From Pseudomonas alliivorans (GTDB lineage: Bacteria > Pseudomonadota > Gammaproteobacteria > Pseudomonadales > Pseudomonadaceae), in the NCBI RefSeq assembly GCF_017826695.1, contig NZ_JAFFZW010000016.1, forward strand, positions 1 through 61,262: a stretch of DNA of 61,262 bases, in the 5' to 3' direction. Positions within the stretch are counted from its first letter, which is position 1. Each line of letters begins with the position of its first letter. This document shows, piece after piece, positions 17,411 through 26,122 of the stretch. A model generated the notes under the pieces. It did not search any database and was not told the DNA's origin. It saw only the letters and a list, made by a program, of their open reading frames with translations. Both the position numbers and the translations under genes were made by a program.

Positions 17411-17439
17411 AAAAAGCGCCGCCCCTTTCGGGGAGCACT
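17411..17439 (-). terminator. Rho-independent terminator between the sigma-54 activator and the small lipoprotein
   Basis: On the minus strand AGTGC-T-CCCC-GAAA-GGGG-CG-GCGCT folds with a GNRA tetraloop and is followed directly by a T tract (A5 at 17411-17415 on the plus strand). It sits 37 bases past the activator's stop and before the small lipoprotein gene. It would divide the T6SS locus into two transcripts or lower expression of the lipoprotein-to-kinase half. Confidence 0.7.
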
Positions 17440-17475
17440 GTCAGAAGCGAATAAGGTGAAAACAAGTGCTTTTGC

Positions 17476-18993
17476 CTACCCATTGAAGTCACCCAGATTG
17501 ATATTCAGGCGCCCAAGGCGGTAAAGCAGCGTGCGCCTCGGCAGGCCGAGTTCACGCGCGGAAAGGGTCTGGTTGCCATCGTTCTTGCGCAGGCAGTCGA
17601 GCAGCAGGCTACGCTCGACCTGTTCCAGCCGCTCGCGCAGATTGAGGCTGCTTTCCTCGGGCACAGCGTCCGGGCGCAGAGAGAAATGCTCGGCCAGCAA
17701 CTCATTGCCCTCACACAACAGGACTGCACGTTCGACCAGGCCTTTGAGTTCGCGCACGTTGCCGGGAAACGCATAACCGGACAGGTGATCAAGGGCCGCA
17801 TCCGACCAGCGCAACGGGCCGCGCTGCAGAAACGCACACGTCTTGTCGGCGAAGTGCCGGGCCAGGTCCAGAATGTCACCCTCGCGATGTCGCAGGGCCG
17901 GCAGCTCAATGGGAAACTGCGCGAGTCGGTAATACAGATCCTCGCGGAACTTGCCTTCGCTGACCATCACGGCCAGGTCCCGGTGCGTCGCGGCCAGGAT
18001 GCGCACGTCGATCTTGCGCGTGTCGTTGGAGCCCAGCGGCCGAATCTCGCCTTCTTGCAGCACGCGCAGCAGCTTGGCCTGCAGCGATAACGGCATATCG
18101 CCGATTTCGTCGAGCAACAACGTGCCGCCATTGGCCGCCTCGAACAGCCCGGTACGATCACGATCAGCTCCCGTGAACGCGCCTTTGCAGTAACCGAACA
18201 GTTCGCTCTCAAGCAGGTTCTCTGGAAACGCGGCACAGTTCTGAACAATGAAGGCCTGGGAGCGACGCGGACCGAAGTCATGGATCGCCCGCGCAACAAC
18301 TTCCTTGCCGGTGCCTGTCTCGCCGCGCAGCAATACGGTGTAAGGGCTGTGCAGCACCTTGCTGATCATGGAGTAGGTTTGACGCATGCTTGCGCTTTTT
18401 CCGATCAGACCGTATCCGCTGATGCTTGGCGTACTGACCACCGCCGGTCGCACCTTATCCACACGCTGATGCAAGCGCTGCAGCAGGTTGAGTTGACCCA
18501 GAGCGAACGAGCCAAACTGACCTAGGGAATCAGCAAACCCCTGCAGATCGACATGCCGGTGGCTCGCACACAACAACACACCTTCGACGGCCTGCTGATG
18601 ATTGATGACCGGCACACACAGCAACGACTGCCACGGCGTGCTTTGCGTCGGCAGGAAACTGGTTTCGTGCAGGCTGCCGCTCAGCTCGCCCAGGCACACC
18701 ACGCGGTTCTGGCAAAGGGCGAACTGCAACAACTGCTCGCCGTTATAATCTACCGGCAGGCCTGCGGCTTCCCGTGGTTGCAGGATTCCGTCCAGGCACT
18801 CGGCTCTCATTTTCAGACAGGTGTGCGTGGCATCCAGCAGATAAAGCTGTGCCAGTTCGCAGCCGCTGAGTTCAGCAAGACCGCGCACAAAATCACCCAG
18901 CAATTCGGCGCCATTGGCCGCCCTCGCCAGGCTGGCGAACTGCGCCAGCAAGGCTTCGGCGTACGCCAGCGGCTGCGGCATCTGAGTGAACAT
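17476..18993 (-). CDS. Sigma-54-dependent activator of the T6SS locus (Sfa2/VasH-like)
   Basis: The 505-aa protein has a GAF-like N-terminal sensor region (about 1-180), a central AAA+ domain with Walker A (GETGTGKEVVARAIH), the sigma-54 contact motif GAFTGA, and Walker B (GGTLLLDEIGDM), plus a C-terminal Fis-type helix-turn-helix (NQTLSARELGLPRRTLLYRL). Such proteins bind upstream enhancer sites and open sigma-54 promoters; VasH and Sfa2 do so for hcp operons. Start chosen at ATG 18993, which follows GAGGTGG just after the clpV stop; a Met at 19011 would overlap clpV. Candidate binding sites are the dyads in front of hcp. Confidence 0.93.
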   Translation of the reverse strand: MFTQMPQPLAYAEALLAQFASLARAANGAELLGDFVRGLAELSGCELAQLYLLDATHTCLKMRAECLDGILQPREAAGLPVDYNGEQLLQFALCQNRVVCLGELSGSLHETSFLPTQSTPWQSLLCVPVINHQQAVEGVLLCASHRHVDLQGFADSLGQFGSFALGQLNLLQRLHQRVDKVRPAVVSTPSISGYGLIGKSASMRQTYSMISKVLHSPYTVLLRGETGTGKEVVARAIHDFGPRRSQAFIVQNCAAFPENLLESELFGYCKGAFTGADRDRTGLFEAANGGTLLLDEIGDMPLSLQAKLLRVLQEGEIRPLGSNDTRKIDVRILAATHRDLAVMVSEGKFREDLYYRLAQFPIELPALRHREGDILDLARHFADKTCAFLQRGPLRWSDAALDHLSGYAFPGNVRELKGLVERAVLLCEGNELLAEHFSLRPDAVPEESSLNLRERLEQVERSLLLDCLRKNDGNQTLSARELGLPRRTLLYRLGRLNINLGDFNG

Positions 18994-19003
18994 CACACCC
19001 ACC

Positions 19004-21652
19004 TCAGGCAAACTCGCAAGTCACGCTGCCGGAACTGTCCAGCGTCGCATGAACACGCTTCAGACTTTCTCCGGTAGCCATGGCGTCGAGCAGACGGTCA
19101 GCAACCAGCGGCAGGACATGCAGATCCAGCAGATGGTCGATCAGACGCGCACCGCTGTCGCTTTGCGTGCAACGCTCGGCCAAGTGATCAACAAGGTTCT
19201 GGCAGTACGTGAACTCCAGCTGACGACGGTTCAGACGCTCGCCCAGACGACCGAGTTTGATTTCGATCAGCTCGCGCAGCACCGGCCCGCTGACCGGGTA
19301 GTACGGCACCACGCGCATGCGCGCCAGCAGTGCAGGTTTGAAGTGCTTGCTGAGGACCGGCCGAATGGTTTCCTCAAGCACTTCGGCAGTTGGCCGCGCA
19401 CCGTCTTCGCACAACGCGCTGATCTGGTCGCTGCCCAGGTTCGAGGTCATCAGAATCAGCGTGTTGCGGAAGTCGATCTCGCGACCTTCTCCGTCGTTGG
19501 CCACGCCCTTGTCGAAGATTTGGTAAAACAGATTGAGCACGTCAGGGTCAGCTTTCTCGACCTCATCAAGCAGCACGACCGAATACGGTTTCTGACGTAC
19601 CGCTTCGGTGAGCATGCCGCCCTCGCCATAGCCCACGTAGCCCGGTGGTGCACCGATCAGGCGAGAAACGGTGTGCTTCTCCTGAAACTCGGACATGTTG
19701 ATGGTGGTGATGAAGCGATCACCGCCGTATAGCAGATCAGCCAGCGCCAACGCGGTTTCGGTCTTGCCGACGCCACTCGGGCCGACCAGCAGAAATACAC
19801 CGACCGGCGCATCGGGCTTGTTCAGACCTGCAGCGGTAGCGCGCATCGAACGATCGAGGGCATGAACAGCCTGCTCCTGACCACGGATACGAATACGCAG
19901 ATCCTTGGCGAAGCTGGCCACCTTGGCGTTGTGCTCACGAGCCAGTTGCGCCAGCGGTACACCGGTCCAGGCACTGATCACTTCAGCCACAAGGCGCGGG
20001 CAAACCTCGAAGCTCACCAGCCGCTCCTTGACCTGCAGTGCGGTCAGGGCCACGTGCGTTTCGTTCAGAGCAGCGGTCAGCGCTTCGACACTTTGCGTTT
20101 CGTCCAGCGCCACAGCTTCGATGACTGTGCCTTCGTCGTCCTCTTCTATTTCAACGGTCGGCTCGACAGCGGCCGATTCACGCGCCTTGGCCAGTTGCTG
20201 ACGCAGTTCCAGCAGGCGCTCGGCGAGTGTCTTCTGTTCAAGCCACAATGCTTCCAGTGCAGCCCGCTCTTGCTCGGCAGCTTCCAGACGCGTTTCCAGC
20301 GCTTCCAGCGCCTCGTGATCGATCAGCAGACCGGCTTCGGCGTCACGACGCAGTGCCTGGCGCTGGCGACCGCCTTCAGCCAGTTCGCCACGCAGGCGCT
20401 CAAGGCTTTCCGGAGCAGCGGCAAGACTGATGCGCACGCGGGCACACGCTGTATCGAGGACATCAACGGCCTTGTCAGGCAGTTGGCGGCCAGCGAGATA
20501 GCGGGCAGACAGCTCGGCGGCGGCGACTACGGCGTCATCGCGCAGGTAGATGCCATGGCTCTTCTCATAAACCTGCGCCAAGCCGCGCAGGATCGTAACG
20601 GCTTCGCTGACGGTCGGTTCATGCAGCTGAACAGGCTGGAAACGGCGGGCCAGTGCCGGGTCTTTCTCGAAGTACTTTTTGTACTCCGCCCAGGTCGTGG
20701 CAGCGATGGTACGCAGTTCGCCACGCGCCAGAGCCGGCTTGAGCAGGTTGGCTGCATCCGAGCCACCCGCGTTACCGCCAGCGCCGATCAGCGTATGGGC
20801 TTCGTCGATGAACAGAATGATCGGCTTCGGCGACGCTTTGACCTCGTCGATCACACCTTTAAGACGACGCTCGAATTCTCCTTTGACGCTGGCGCCAGCC
20901 TGCAGAAGCCCCATATCCAGAGACAACAGTTCGACGCCCTTGAGTGCCTGCGGTACTTCACCCGCGGCGATGCGCGATGCGAGGCCTTCGACAATGGCGG
21001 TTTTGCCGACACCAGCCTCACCCACGACAATGGGATTGTTCTTGCGGCGACGAGCCAGAATGTCGACCATCTGCCGAATCGCGCCGTCGCGGCACAGCAC
21101 TGGATCAAGTTTGCCGTCGCGGGCCTGCTGTGTCAGGTTGTGAGTGAAACGCTCCAACAGCGACTCGCCTTGGGCAGCCGGTTTACCACTGGCAGGCTGC
21201 TCCTGTTGAGACAGGGCAAACTCTTTCAGTCGATCAATATTCAGCTTGGCCAGCAAGGGCTGGTAGCGGCTGCCGGCGTAGCGCATCGGGTTACGCAGCA
21301 GTGCAAGAATCAGCGCGGCCTGCTCGACCTGGGTCTGGCCCAGTTCAAGATTAGCGACCAGCAGGGCGTCCTGCAGCCACTGCACCAGTTCCGGAGCAAA
21401 CACCGGGTTACGCGAGGCGCTGTGCTCGACCCGCGATTGCAGCGAGGCGCTCAACTCGCCAGCGTCCACTTCCGCATCTTGCAGGGCACGCGCGAGCAGA
21501 CCTTGCGGACGCTCAAGCAGCTCTAGCAACAGATCTTCAACCAGAATCTTGCTGCCGCCACGGGCGACGCAGCGCTCCGCAGAACTTTCCAGATCACGGC
21601 GGGTTTCGGCGTCCAGCGCTTGAATCAGTTGTTGCAGGTCTACATTGCTCAT
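19004..21652 (-). CDS. tssH: TssH/ClpV ATPase that recycles the contracted sheath
   Basis: The 882-aa protein is a ClpB-family ATPase with two AAA+ domains. Domain 1 has Walker A GEAGVGKTAIVEG and Walker B ILFIDEAHTLIG; domain 2 has GPSGVGKTETALAL and VVLLDEVEKADPDV. The N-terminal Clp_N region (LQQLIQALDAETRRDLESSA) and the coiled middle domain are present. ClpV binds TssC in contracted sheaths and pulls them apart for reuse. The gene starts soon after tssG and is followed at once by the sigma-54 activator. Confidence 0.96.
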   Translation of the reverse strand: MSNVDLQQLIQALDAETRRDLESSAERCVARGGSKILVEDLLLELLERPQGLLARALQDAEVDAGELSASLQSRVEHSASRNPVFAPELVQWLQDALLVANLELGQTQVEQAALILALLRNPMRYAGSRYQPLLAKLNIDRLKEFALSQQEQPASGKPAAQGESLLERFTHNLTQQARDGKLDPVLCRDGAIRQMVDILARRRKNNPIVVGEAGVGKTAIVEGLASRIAAGEVPQALKGVELLSLDMGLLQAGASVKGEFERRLKGVIDEVKASPKPIILFIDEAHTLIGAGGNAGGSDAANLLKPALARGELRTIAATTWAEYKKYFEKDPALARRFQPVQLHEPTVSEAVTILRGLAQVYEKSHGIYLRDDAVVAAAELSARYLAGRQLPDKAVDVLDTACARVRISLAAAPESLERLRGELAEGGRQRQALRRDAEAGLLIDHEALEALETRLEAAEQERAALEALWLEQKTLAERLLELRQQLAKARESAAVEPTVEIEEDDEGTVIEAVALDETQSVEALTAALNETHVALTALQVKERLVSFEVCPRLVAEVISAWTGVPLAQLAREHNAKVASFAKDLRIRIRGQEQAVHALDRSMRATAAGLNKPDAPVGVFLLVGPSGVGKTETALALADLLYGGDRFITTINMSEFQEKHTVSRLIGAPPGYVGYGEGGMLTEAVRQKPYSVVLLDEVEKADPDVLNLFYQIFDKGVANDGEGREIDFRNTLILMTSNLGSDQISALCEDGARPTAEVLEETIRPVLSKHFKPALLARMRVVPYYPVSGPVLRELIEIKLGRLGERLNRRQLEFTYCQNLVDHLAERCTQSDSGARLIDHLLDLHVLPLVADRLLDAMATGESLKRVHATLDSSGSVTCEFA

Positions 21653-21665
21653 CAGTCATTGATCC

Positions 21666-22673
21666 TTAATGAATTTTGCTGCCCAAGGTCACCACGCCGT
21701 CCGCTTTCTCGCGGCCGAGCCAACTGGTCCATCCCAGGCGACAGGCGTTCTGTTCACCAATACGCAACTCGCGGATTTCTTCCTGGCGCAGAACCAGTCG
21801 AATGTCGTAGTCGAGCGGGTCACGCAACGTGAACCGCACCAGCGCGCACAGCGGTTGATAGCCGAAACCGATCGGCAGGAATTCGTGAAAGCGTTGCCAG
21901 TCCAGCTCGCGGATATGAATGCGAAACTTGCCGCTGCGGTCGCGCACGTGATCACCCAGCACCAGATCCTCACCGAGCATGCTGTTGGCACGCCCCAGGC
22001 GATTGCGCTGTTCGTCGAGAATTTCCACGCGGCGCTCGATGCATTGCTCGATGGTCAGTTCGGCGTGCTTGAAGTAATAACGCAGCACCGCTTCGATCAG
22101 CGCAGCCGAGTGCGCACGCAGGCTGAGCAGGCCCAGATAGGGCAACAGGCGTTTCCAGTTCAGCTCCTGAGCGCGCCGAATCTCTTCGCCGCCCAGGCCG
22201 ATCAAGGCAAACAGTTGTGCCGAAAACGGATCGAGCGCGCCGCTTTCAAAACTGGCGCGGTAGCGATACTTTTTCCAGATCGGCAACATCAACCGTTGCA
22301 GGCGATGGTGGAACAGGTCGAGGAAGTTACGCGTCGGGTTGCCGTCTTCGCTGTCGCCCAGCGCCTGCTCGCCGTAGAACGCCGGCAGTGGCGAACCCGA
22401 ACCGACCAGACCGATCAGGTTGAACTGCATACGCGCGCGCAAATGCCCGTGCTCGTGGAAAAACTCCACGCGACTGACGTCACTCGACGGGAAGCCAAGG
22501 CTCGGGTTGGCCTGAAACTCCAACTGGTCGTACAGGTCGTCTTCGCTCAGGTGCGGGTGTGCATCGCGCAGCCGGTCGACAACCAGCAGCACGGCCTGAA
22601 ACAGCGAGTACTCTCGTATACCCAGGGTCAGCCCGCTTAAAGCAGGGGCTGGAGGCCCATACGTGGTGTCCAT
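21666..22673 (-). CDS. tssG: TssG baseplate protein
   Basis: TssG forms the baseplate wedge with TssF, TssE and TssK. The 335-aa product has the family features: EYSLFQAVLLVVDRLRDAHP, NPSLGFPSSDVSRVEFF, FNLIGLVGSGSPLPAFYGE, and LGEDLVLGDHVRDRSGKFRI near the C-terminus. Its start lies 37 bases inside tssF, which suggests translational coupling and equal synthesis of the two wedge proteins. Confidence 0.95.
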   Translation of the reverse strand: MDTTYGPPAPALSGLTLGIREYSLFQAVLLVVDRLRDAHPHLSEDDLYDQLEFQANPSLGFPSSDVSRVEFFHEHGHLRARMQFNLIGLVGSGSPLPAFYGEQALGDSEDGNPTRNFLDLFHHRLQRLMLPIWKKYRYRASFESGALDPFSAQLFALIGLGGEEIRRAQELNWKRLLPYLGLLSLRAHSAALIEAVLRYYFKHAELTIEQCIERRVEILDEQRNRLGRANSMLGEDLVLGDHVRDRSGKFRIHIRELDWQRFHEFLPIGFGYQPLCALVRFTLRDPLDYDIRLVLRQEEIRELRIGEQNACRLGWTSWLGREKADGVVTLGSKIH

Positions 22674-24424
22674 TGGTACACCTCTCCCTGTGTGCTTTTT
22701 ACCCGCAGCTCGTGGTACGAATTGAGACTGGCGTAAAGCGCAAAAAACTCGTTGAGAACCGAAGCGAACACAAACATGTCGCCTTCGCCGATATAGCCTT
22801 CAGGGTCGATGGTCAGTTCGGTGCGCAGTCCGCGTACCGGCAACCCTCGGTGCAATCTGTCCACGTGTTTGTGCTTGATCGATTTCAAACCGCCCAGCAG
22901 GCGCTTGCTGACCTTCTCCGCATGCTGGTCGTAATAGCGCGGCAAATCGTAGGTTTCGAGAATCACCTTCAGCGCATTGACGTCGGCCAGCGACAGGTAG
23001 TTGAGCGACATGTTGCTGATCAGCTTCCAGAGGAAGTCACGGTTCAGCGGTGGCGCGAAGCTGGAGGTGGCTGGCGTGATGTTGCGGAAACTCAAAAACT
23101 CCGGCGTGTCTTCGCAGGCCTGGTTGATATCGCCCAGTTTGAGTTTGCGCGGCAGGTTCTGATTGGTGCACATCAATTCGATCGACAGGGTTTCATGTGC
23201 TTCGATGTGGCGAATACCGAAGCTCAGATAAGTGTCGAGACCGTCGTGCAACAACGAGGAACGCTGGCGAATGCTGTAGTGCGGACGGCTGTTGGGCACG
23301 TCGAAACTGGGATCGTGCTCGAAGGATTCGAATGGCACATAGTCCTGATAGCCGAGACCGCCTGGCTTCCAGCCAGTCACGGTTTCAACCGAGAACACAC
23401 CGCAGGTTTCCAGATCGTACTCGGCGGGCAACAGCAGGTACTCGTCCTGCTTGCCATCGAGGCGGATTGGCAACGCGTCATGCTTGAACAGATTGACGAT
23501 CGGTGTGCAATGCAGCTTCACGTTGTCCAGAGTGGGCCGCAGGCGCTGGATCCCGCTCTTGCGAATATCGAAACGCAACTCAACGCCGCGGACTTGCTTG
23601 AGTGTCTCTTCAGGTAACGCGTTAAGCAGATTCAGGCCATTGATATCGACGAACAGAAACTTGTCCTGAAACGCGAAGTATTCCTGCAAATAGCGGTAGC
23701 CGCGAAAGGTGTTCAGCGGATACGGGATCAAGGCTTCTTCTTCGGCAAACCCTACCGGTTGGACACGGTCGCCTGGCATCTTGAACGCCATCGGCGTGCC
23801 ATTGACGCCATTGATGGGTTTGCCGGCACCGTCCAGAGGAATCAACTCGATGCCATCAAGGTTGCGCAACAAGCTCAGGTACAACATTTGGCTGATATAA
23901 CGCTCGCCCGCGAAATGCAGACGCAAGCGGCTCAGCTCCAGCTCACCCAGATGGCCCTCAGCGCTCATCTCCAGACGCAGGCTCAGCAGCGAACCGCCGC
24001 CCTTGACCGAGTAATTCAGCGCCGTCAGGTCCAGAGCCTGAACCTCGGTCGGGTAGCACGTGCGGAAACGGCAGCGCACATCATTGATCGGCAGGCTCTC
24101 GACCGGCGTATCGCGTTCGACCATCAACGCAGGCCCCGAACGCTTCAACGGATCGAACTGCAAAATGCTGAACGCAGGCAACGGCCGCATGTAATTGGGC
24201 CACAGCAAATGCATCAACGAATGGCTGAGCTCCGGCAGCTCGTCATCCAGCTTCTGACGCAGCCGACCCGTCAGAAACGCAAAGCCCTCGAGTAACCGCT
24301 CCACATCCGGATCCCGCCCGGCCTGCCCCAGAAACGGCGCCAACGCAGGACTACGCTCGGCGAAGCGACGACCAAGCTGGCGCAGTGCAGTGAGTTCGCT
24401 TTGGTAGTAGTGGTTAAAGGACAT
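22637..24424 (-). CDS. tssF: TssF baseplate protein
   Basis: The 595-aa protein begins MSFNHYYQSELTALRQLGRR and continues AERSPALAPFLGQAGRDPDV, the standard TssF N-terminus, with LMHLLWPNYMRPLPAFSILQ following. Length is normal. It is the first gene after the effector insert that splits the usual tssE-tssF order. The 72 bases upstream (24425-24496) show no strong promoter, so it may depend on transcription through the insert. Confidence 0.96.
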   Translation of the reverse strand: MSFNHYYQSELTALRQLGRRFAERSPALAPFLGQAGRDPDVERLLEGFAFLTGRLRQKLDDELPELSHSLMHLLWPNYMRPLPAFSILQFDPLKRSGPALMVERDTPVESLPINDVRCRFRTCYPTEVQALDLTALNYSVKGGGSLLSLRLEMSAEGHLGELELSRLRLHFAGERYISQMLYLSLLRNLDGIELIPLDGAGKPINGVNGTPMAFKMPGDRVQPVGFAEEEALIPYPLNTFRGYRYLQEYFAFQDKFLFVDINGLNLLNALPEETLKQVRGVELRFDIRKSGIQRLRPTLDNVKLHCTPIVNLFKHDALPIRLDGKQDEYLLLPAEYDLETCGVFSVETVTGWKPGGLGYQDYVPFESFEHDPSFDVPNSRPHYSIRQRSSLLHDGLDTYLSFGIRHIEAHETLSIELMCTNQNLPRKLKLGDINQACEDTPEFLSFRNITPATSSFAPPLNRDFLWKLISNMSLNYLSLADVNALKVILETYDLPRYYDQHAEKVSKRLLGGLKSIKHKHVDRLHRGLPVRGLRTELTIDPEGYIGEGDMFVFASVLNEFFALYASLNSYHELRVKSTQGEVYQWTPRMGLQPLL

Positions 24425-24496
24425 GTCTGGCTGCCTGGGTATAGATTCGTTTGATGTGCGCTGAAGCTGCTGAGAGCACGACCATGGAAAAGAAAT

Positions 24497-25105
24497 TCAT
24501 TTGAGGTTCCGAGTGAGCCAGAACCTTTCGAACTGGTCAGCCACCACTATTGCCAGAGCAGTAAGCCCACCCGTCAAAGCGCTATAAGCTAACGCTCGAA
24601 CAGGATAGAGCGGCAACAGATAAGCCAATATCAACACAACCATGAAAGCAACAACGCACCACTTGAAAAGCTGCCTTGGAATTACGGCAATCACTGCATT
24701 CGAAAAAACAAATAGAAAAAAAACCATGTACATGGCAATCCCAATGGAAGCGCCTCTAGAGGTCAGACCGCCAAAGATCGCTTTATAGAGCGAAATCCCA
24801 TAATAATTAACAACGACATAAAGGACGCAGGAAAGAGCGTGTATGAGCAAGCTTCGCGCTATTCTGGCGATCATATTTTCCACGTTACATACCAATCCAT
24901 AGGTCCTCGCCAAACAGGAGTTGCCGACGGCATAAAAATGCCTTGCAAGCCTTTTACTCTGGGACTCAGCGCATAAAATAAAATTGCTAATCATCGCAAA
25001 AATTCTTAATTTCGTCCGCAGATTCAGGACCACAGAGCCCTCTTCCACCAGAGAGAATCCGGAGAAAAAATAAGGACTGAAGGCAATTCCACCCAAGCGA
25101 TTCAC
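24497..25105 (-). CDS. Multi-pass membrane protein in the effector insert, function unknown
   Basis: Up to 202 aa if read from a GTG at 25105, which follows GGGGAG and the previous gene's stop. An ATG at 24874 would give 125 aa and start just before the first membrane segment. The second half has about four hydrophobic helices (SLLIHALSCVLYVVVNYYG, SIGIAMYMVFFLFVFSNAVI, WCVVAFMVVLILAYLLPLYP, LAYSALTGGLTALAIVVADQ). AT-rich compared with the tss genes around it. Last of three small genes behind the cargo protein. A membrane-embedded immunity protein is plausible; I do not recognise the family. Confidence 0.6.
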   Translation of the reverse strand: MNRLGGIAFSPYFFSGFSLVEEGSVVLNLRTKLRIFAMISNFILCAESQSKRLARHFYAVGNSCLARTYGLVCNVENMIARIARSLLIHALSCVLYVVVNYYGISLYKAIFGGLTSRGASIGIAMYMVFFLFVFSNAVIAVIPRQLFKWCVVAFMVVLILAYLLPLYPVRALAYSALTGGLTALAIVVADQFERFWLTRNLK

Positions 25106-25112
25106 TGCGCTA

Positions 25113-25523
25113 CTACTCCCCGATCACTTCATATGGAGTGTTGCTCACAAAAAAATTCAACCAATGCGGTTCCCACTTGAGAAACCTGAGAACGGAATGC
25201 TGATCACGCTTATAAAAATCAAGCCACACGATACCAGCAATCATTTCATCCTCATGGCTGCTCATGTCGAGCGAATTGCTCAAATACAGTGGGGAACGGA
25301 ACGCTGCATTTGAATCCCTCTTATCCGTGATGCGCAGATACGAAAAATTCTCAAATGGCACAAGCAATCCCCGAGCTGACACACTTTCAACAAGATATTC
25401 ATCCGTATTACTTACTACAAAGCTGCTGGCTTGACGGTGCTTGAGACTATTTATAGAACCTACGAACACACCAACGATGGCAATTAACAAACTCAAGAAG
25501 ATTTTTAGCTTCTTAGAAACCAT
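25113..25523 (-). CDS. Small single-pass or exported protein in the effector insert, candidate immunity
   Basis: I start this gene at ATG 25523, giving 136 aa beginning MVSKKLKIFLSLLIAIVGVF, one N-terminal membrane segment or uncleaved signal. The mature part has an acidic and aromatic-rich C-terminus (DFYKRDQHSVLRFLKWEPHW). An in-frame extension to 25643 exists, but its bases are a decayed PAAR gene fragment in a shifted frame, so the longer form is probably a by-product of recombination. The frame is open and AT-rich like its neighbours. Immunity is inferred from place and topology only. Confidence 0.6.
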   Translation of the reverse strand: MVSKKLKIFLSLLIAIVGVFVGSINSLKHRQASSFVVSNTDEYLVESVSARGLLVPFENFSYLRITDKRDSNAAFRSPLYLSNSLDMSSHEDEMIAGIVWLDFYKRDQHSVLRFLKWEPHWLNFFVSNTPYEVIGE

Positions 25524-25529
25524 AATGTC

Positions 25530-25643
25530 TTCACCAACCCAAAGGCGCCGCAACGCAACGCCGAGGCATCGCCCTAGTGGGCGGTCGAACACATCACTGT
25601 CAGCAACTACGACTAAATCTCCTTTCAAATCCATCACTCTCAT
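25530..25643 (-). pseudogene. Decayed fragment of a PAAR gene
   Basis: The 24 bases at 25561-25584 match the intact PAAR gene at 27491-27514 at 21 positions, over the codons for the ARQGDAS region. The similarity continues upstream in the gene (GDVF region) after a gap of about 12 bases. The PAAR reading frame is lost. It marks a former copy of the PAAR gene between two immunity-like genes and shows how this insert was built by repeated exchange downstream of a PAAR sequence. Confidence 0.65.
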
Positions 25644-25718
25644 AATGACTGATCCTTCAATTCTTTAGCCGTAATCTCAACGCTCGCTTGATAAATTACT
25701 GCCATGTTCCGCGCCTGC

Positions 25719-26120
25719 TTACTCTTTATTGTCATTTAACACAGCGCACTCTGAAATATTCCAACCTTCATACCCGCTGGAAGTCGGATAAATCGCATGG
25801 CCGTTAACCCACCGCGAGCGCTCGTCAGTCGTAAATTCATTCTGCCAAAGCAGCCACTCAGACGACCTCAGCAGATCTCCTTTATTGGTATACACCCTAA
25901 AAAAAGCTTCGCTGGCGAACAATTTCACAAACTTCCCAACAACACCAAACCCCGAATACTGGGGAATATATGAGTTAATATAACAAGTTTTCGGGTCATT
26001 CCAGGTTGTTGAATACACTACGGCTGCAGAAGCAGCCCCTTGTTTAACATATAGCCAAGTTAAGCCTAAGGCGCAGAGCAAACAAACAACAAAGGCCAAC
26101 GTCAACGATATTTTTCTCAT
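25719..26120 (-). CDS. Probable immunity protein to the PAAR-linked cargo protein
   Basis: The 133-aa protein starts two bases after the stop of the cargo gene, the usual position for an immunity gene. It begins MRKISLTLAFVVCLLCALGL, a membrane anchor or signal peptide, so the rest faces the periplasm. The mature part has two Cys (KTCYINSY and ISECAVL) that could form a disulphide and several Trp. No family recognised. The predicted location hints that the cargo protein acts in the envelope. This is inference. Confidence 0.65.
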   Translation of the reverse strand: MRKISLTLAFVVCLLCALGLTWLYVKQGAASAAVVYSTTWNDPKTCYINSYIPQYSGFGVVGKFVKLFASEAFFRVYTNKGDLLRSSEWLLWQNEFTTDERSRWVNGHAIYPTSSGYEGWNISECAVLNDNKE

Positions 26121-26122
26121 GA

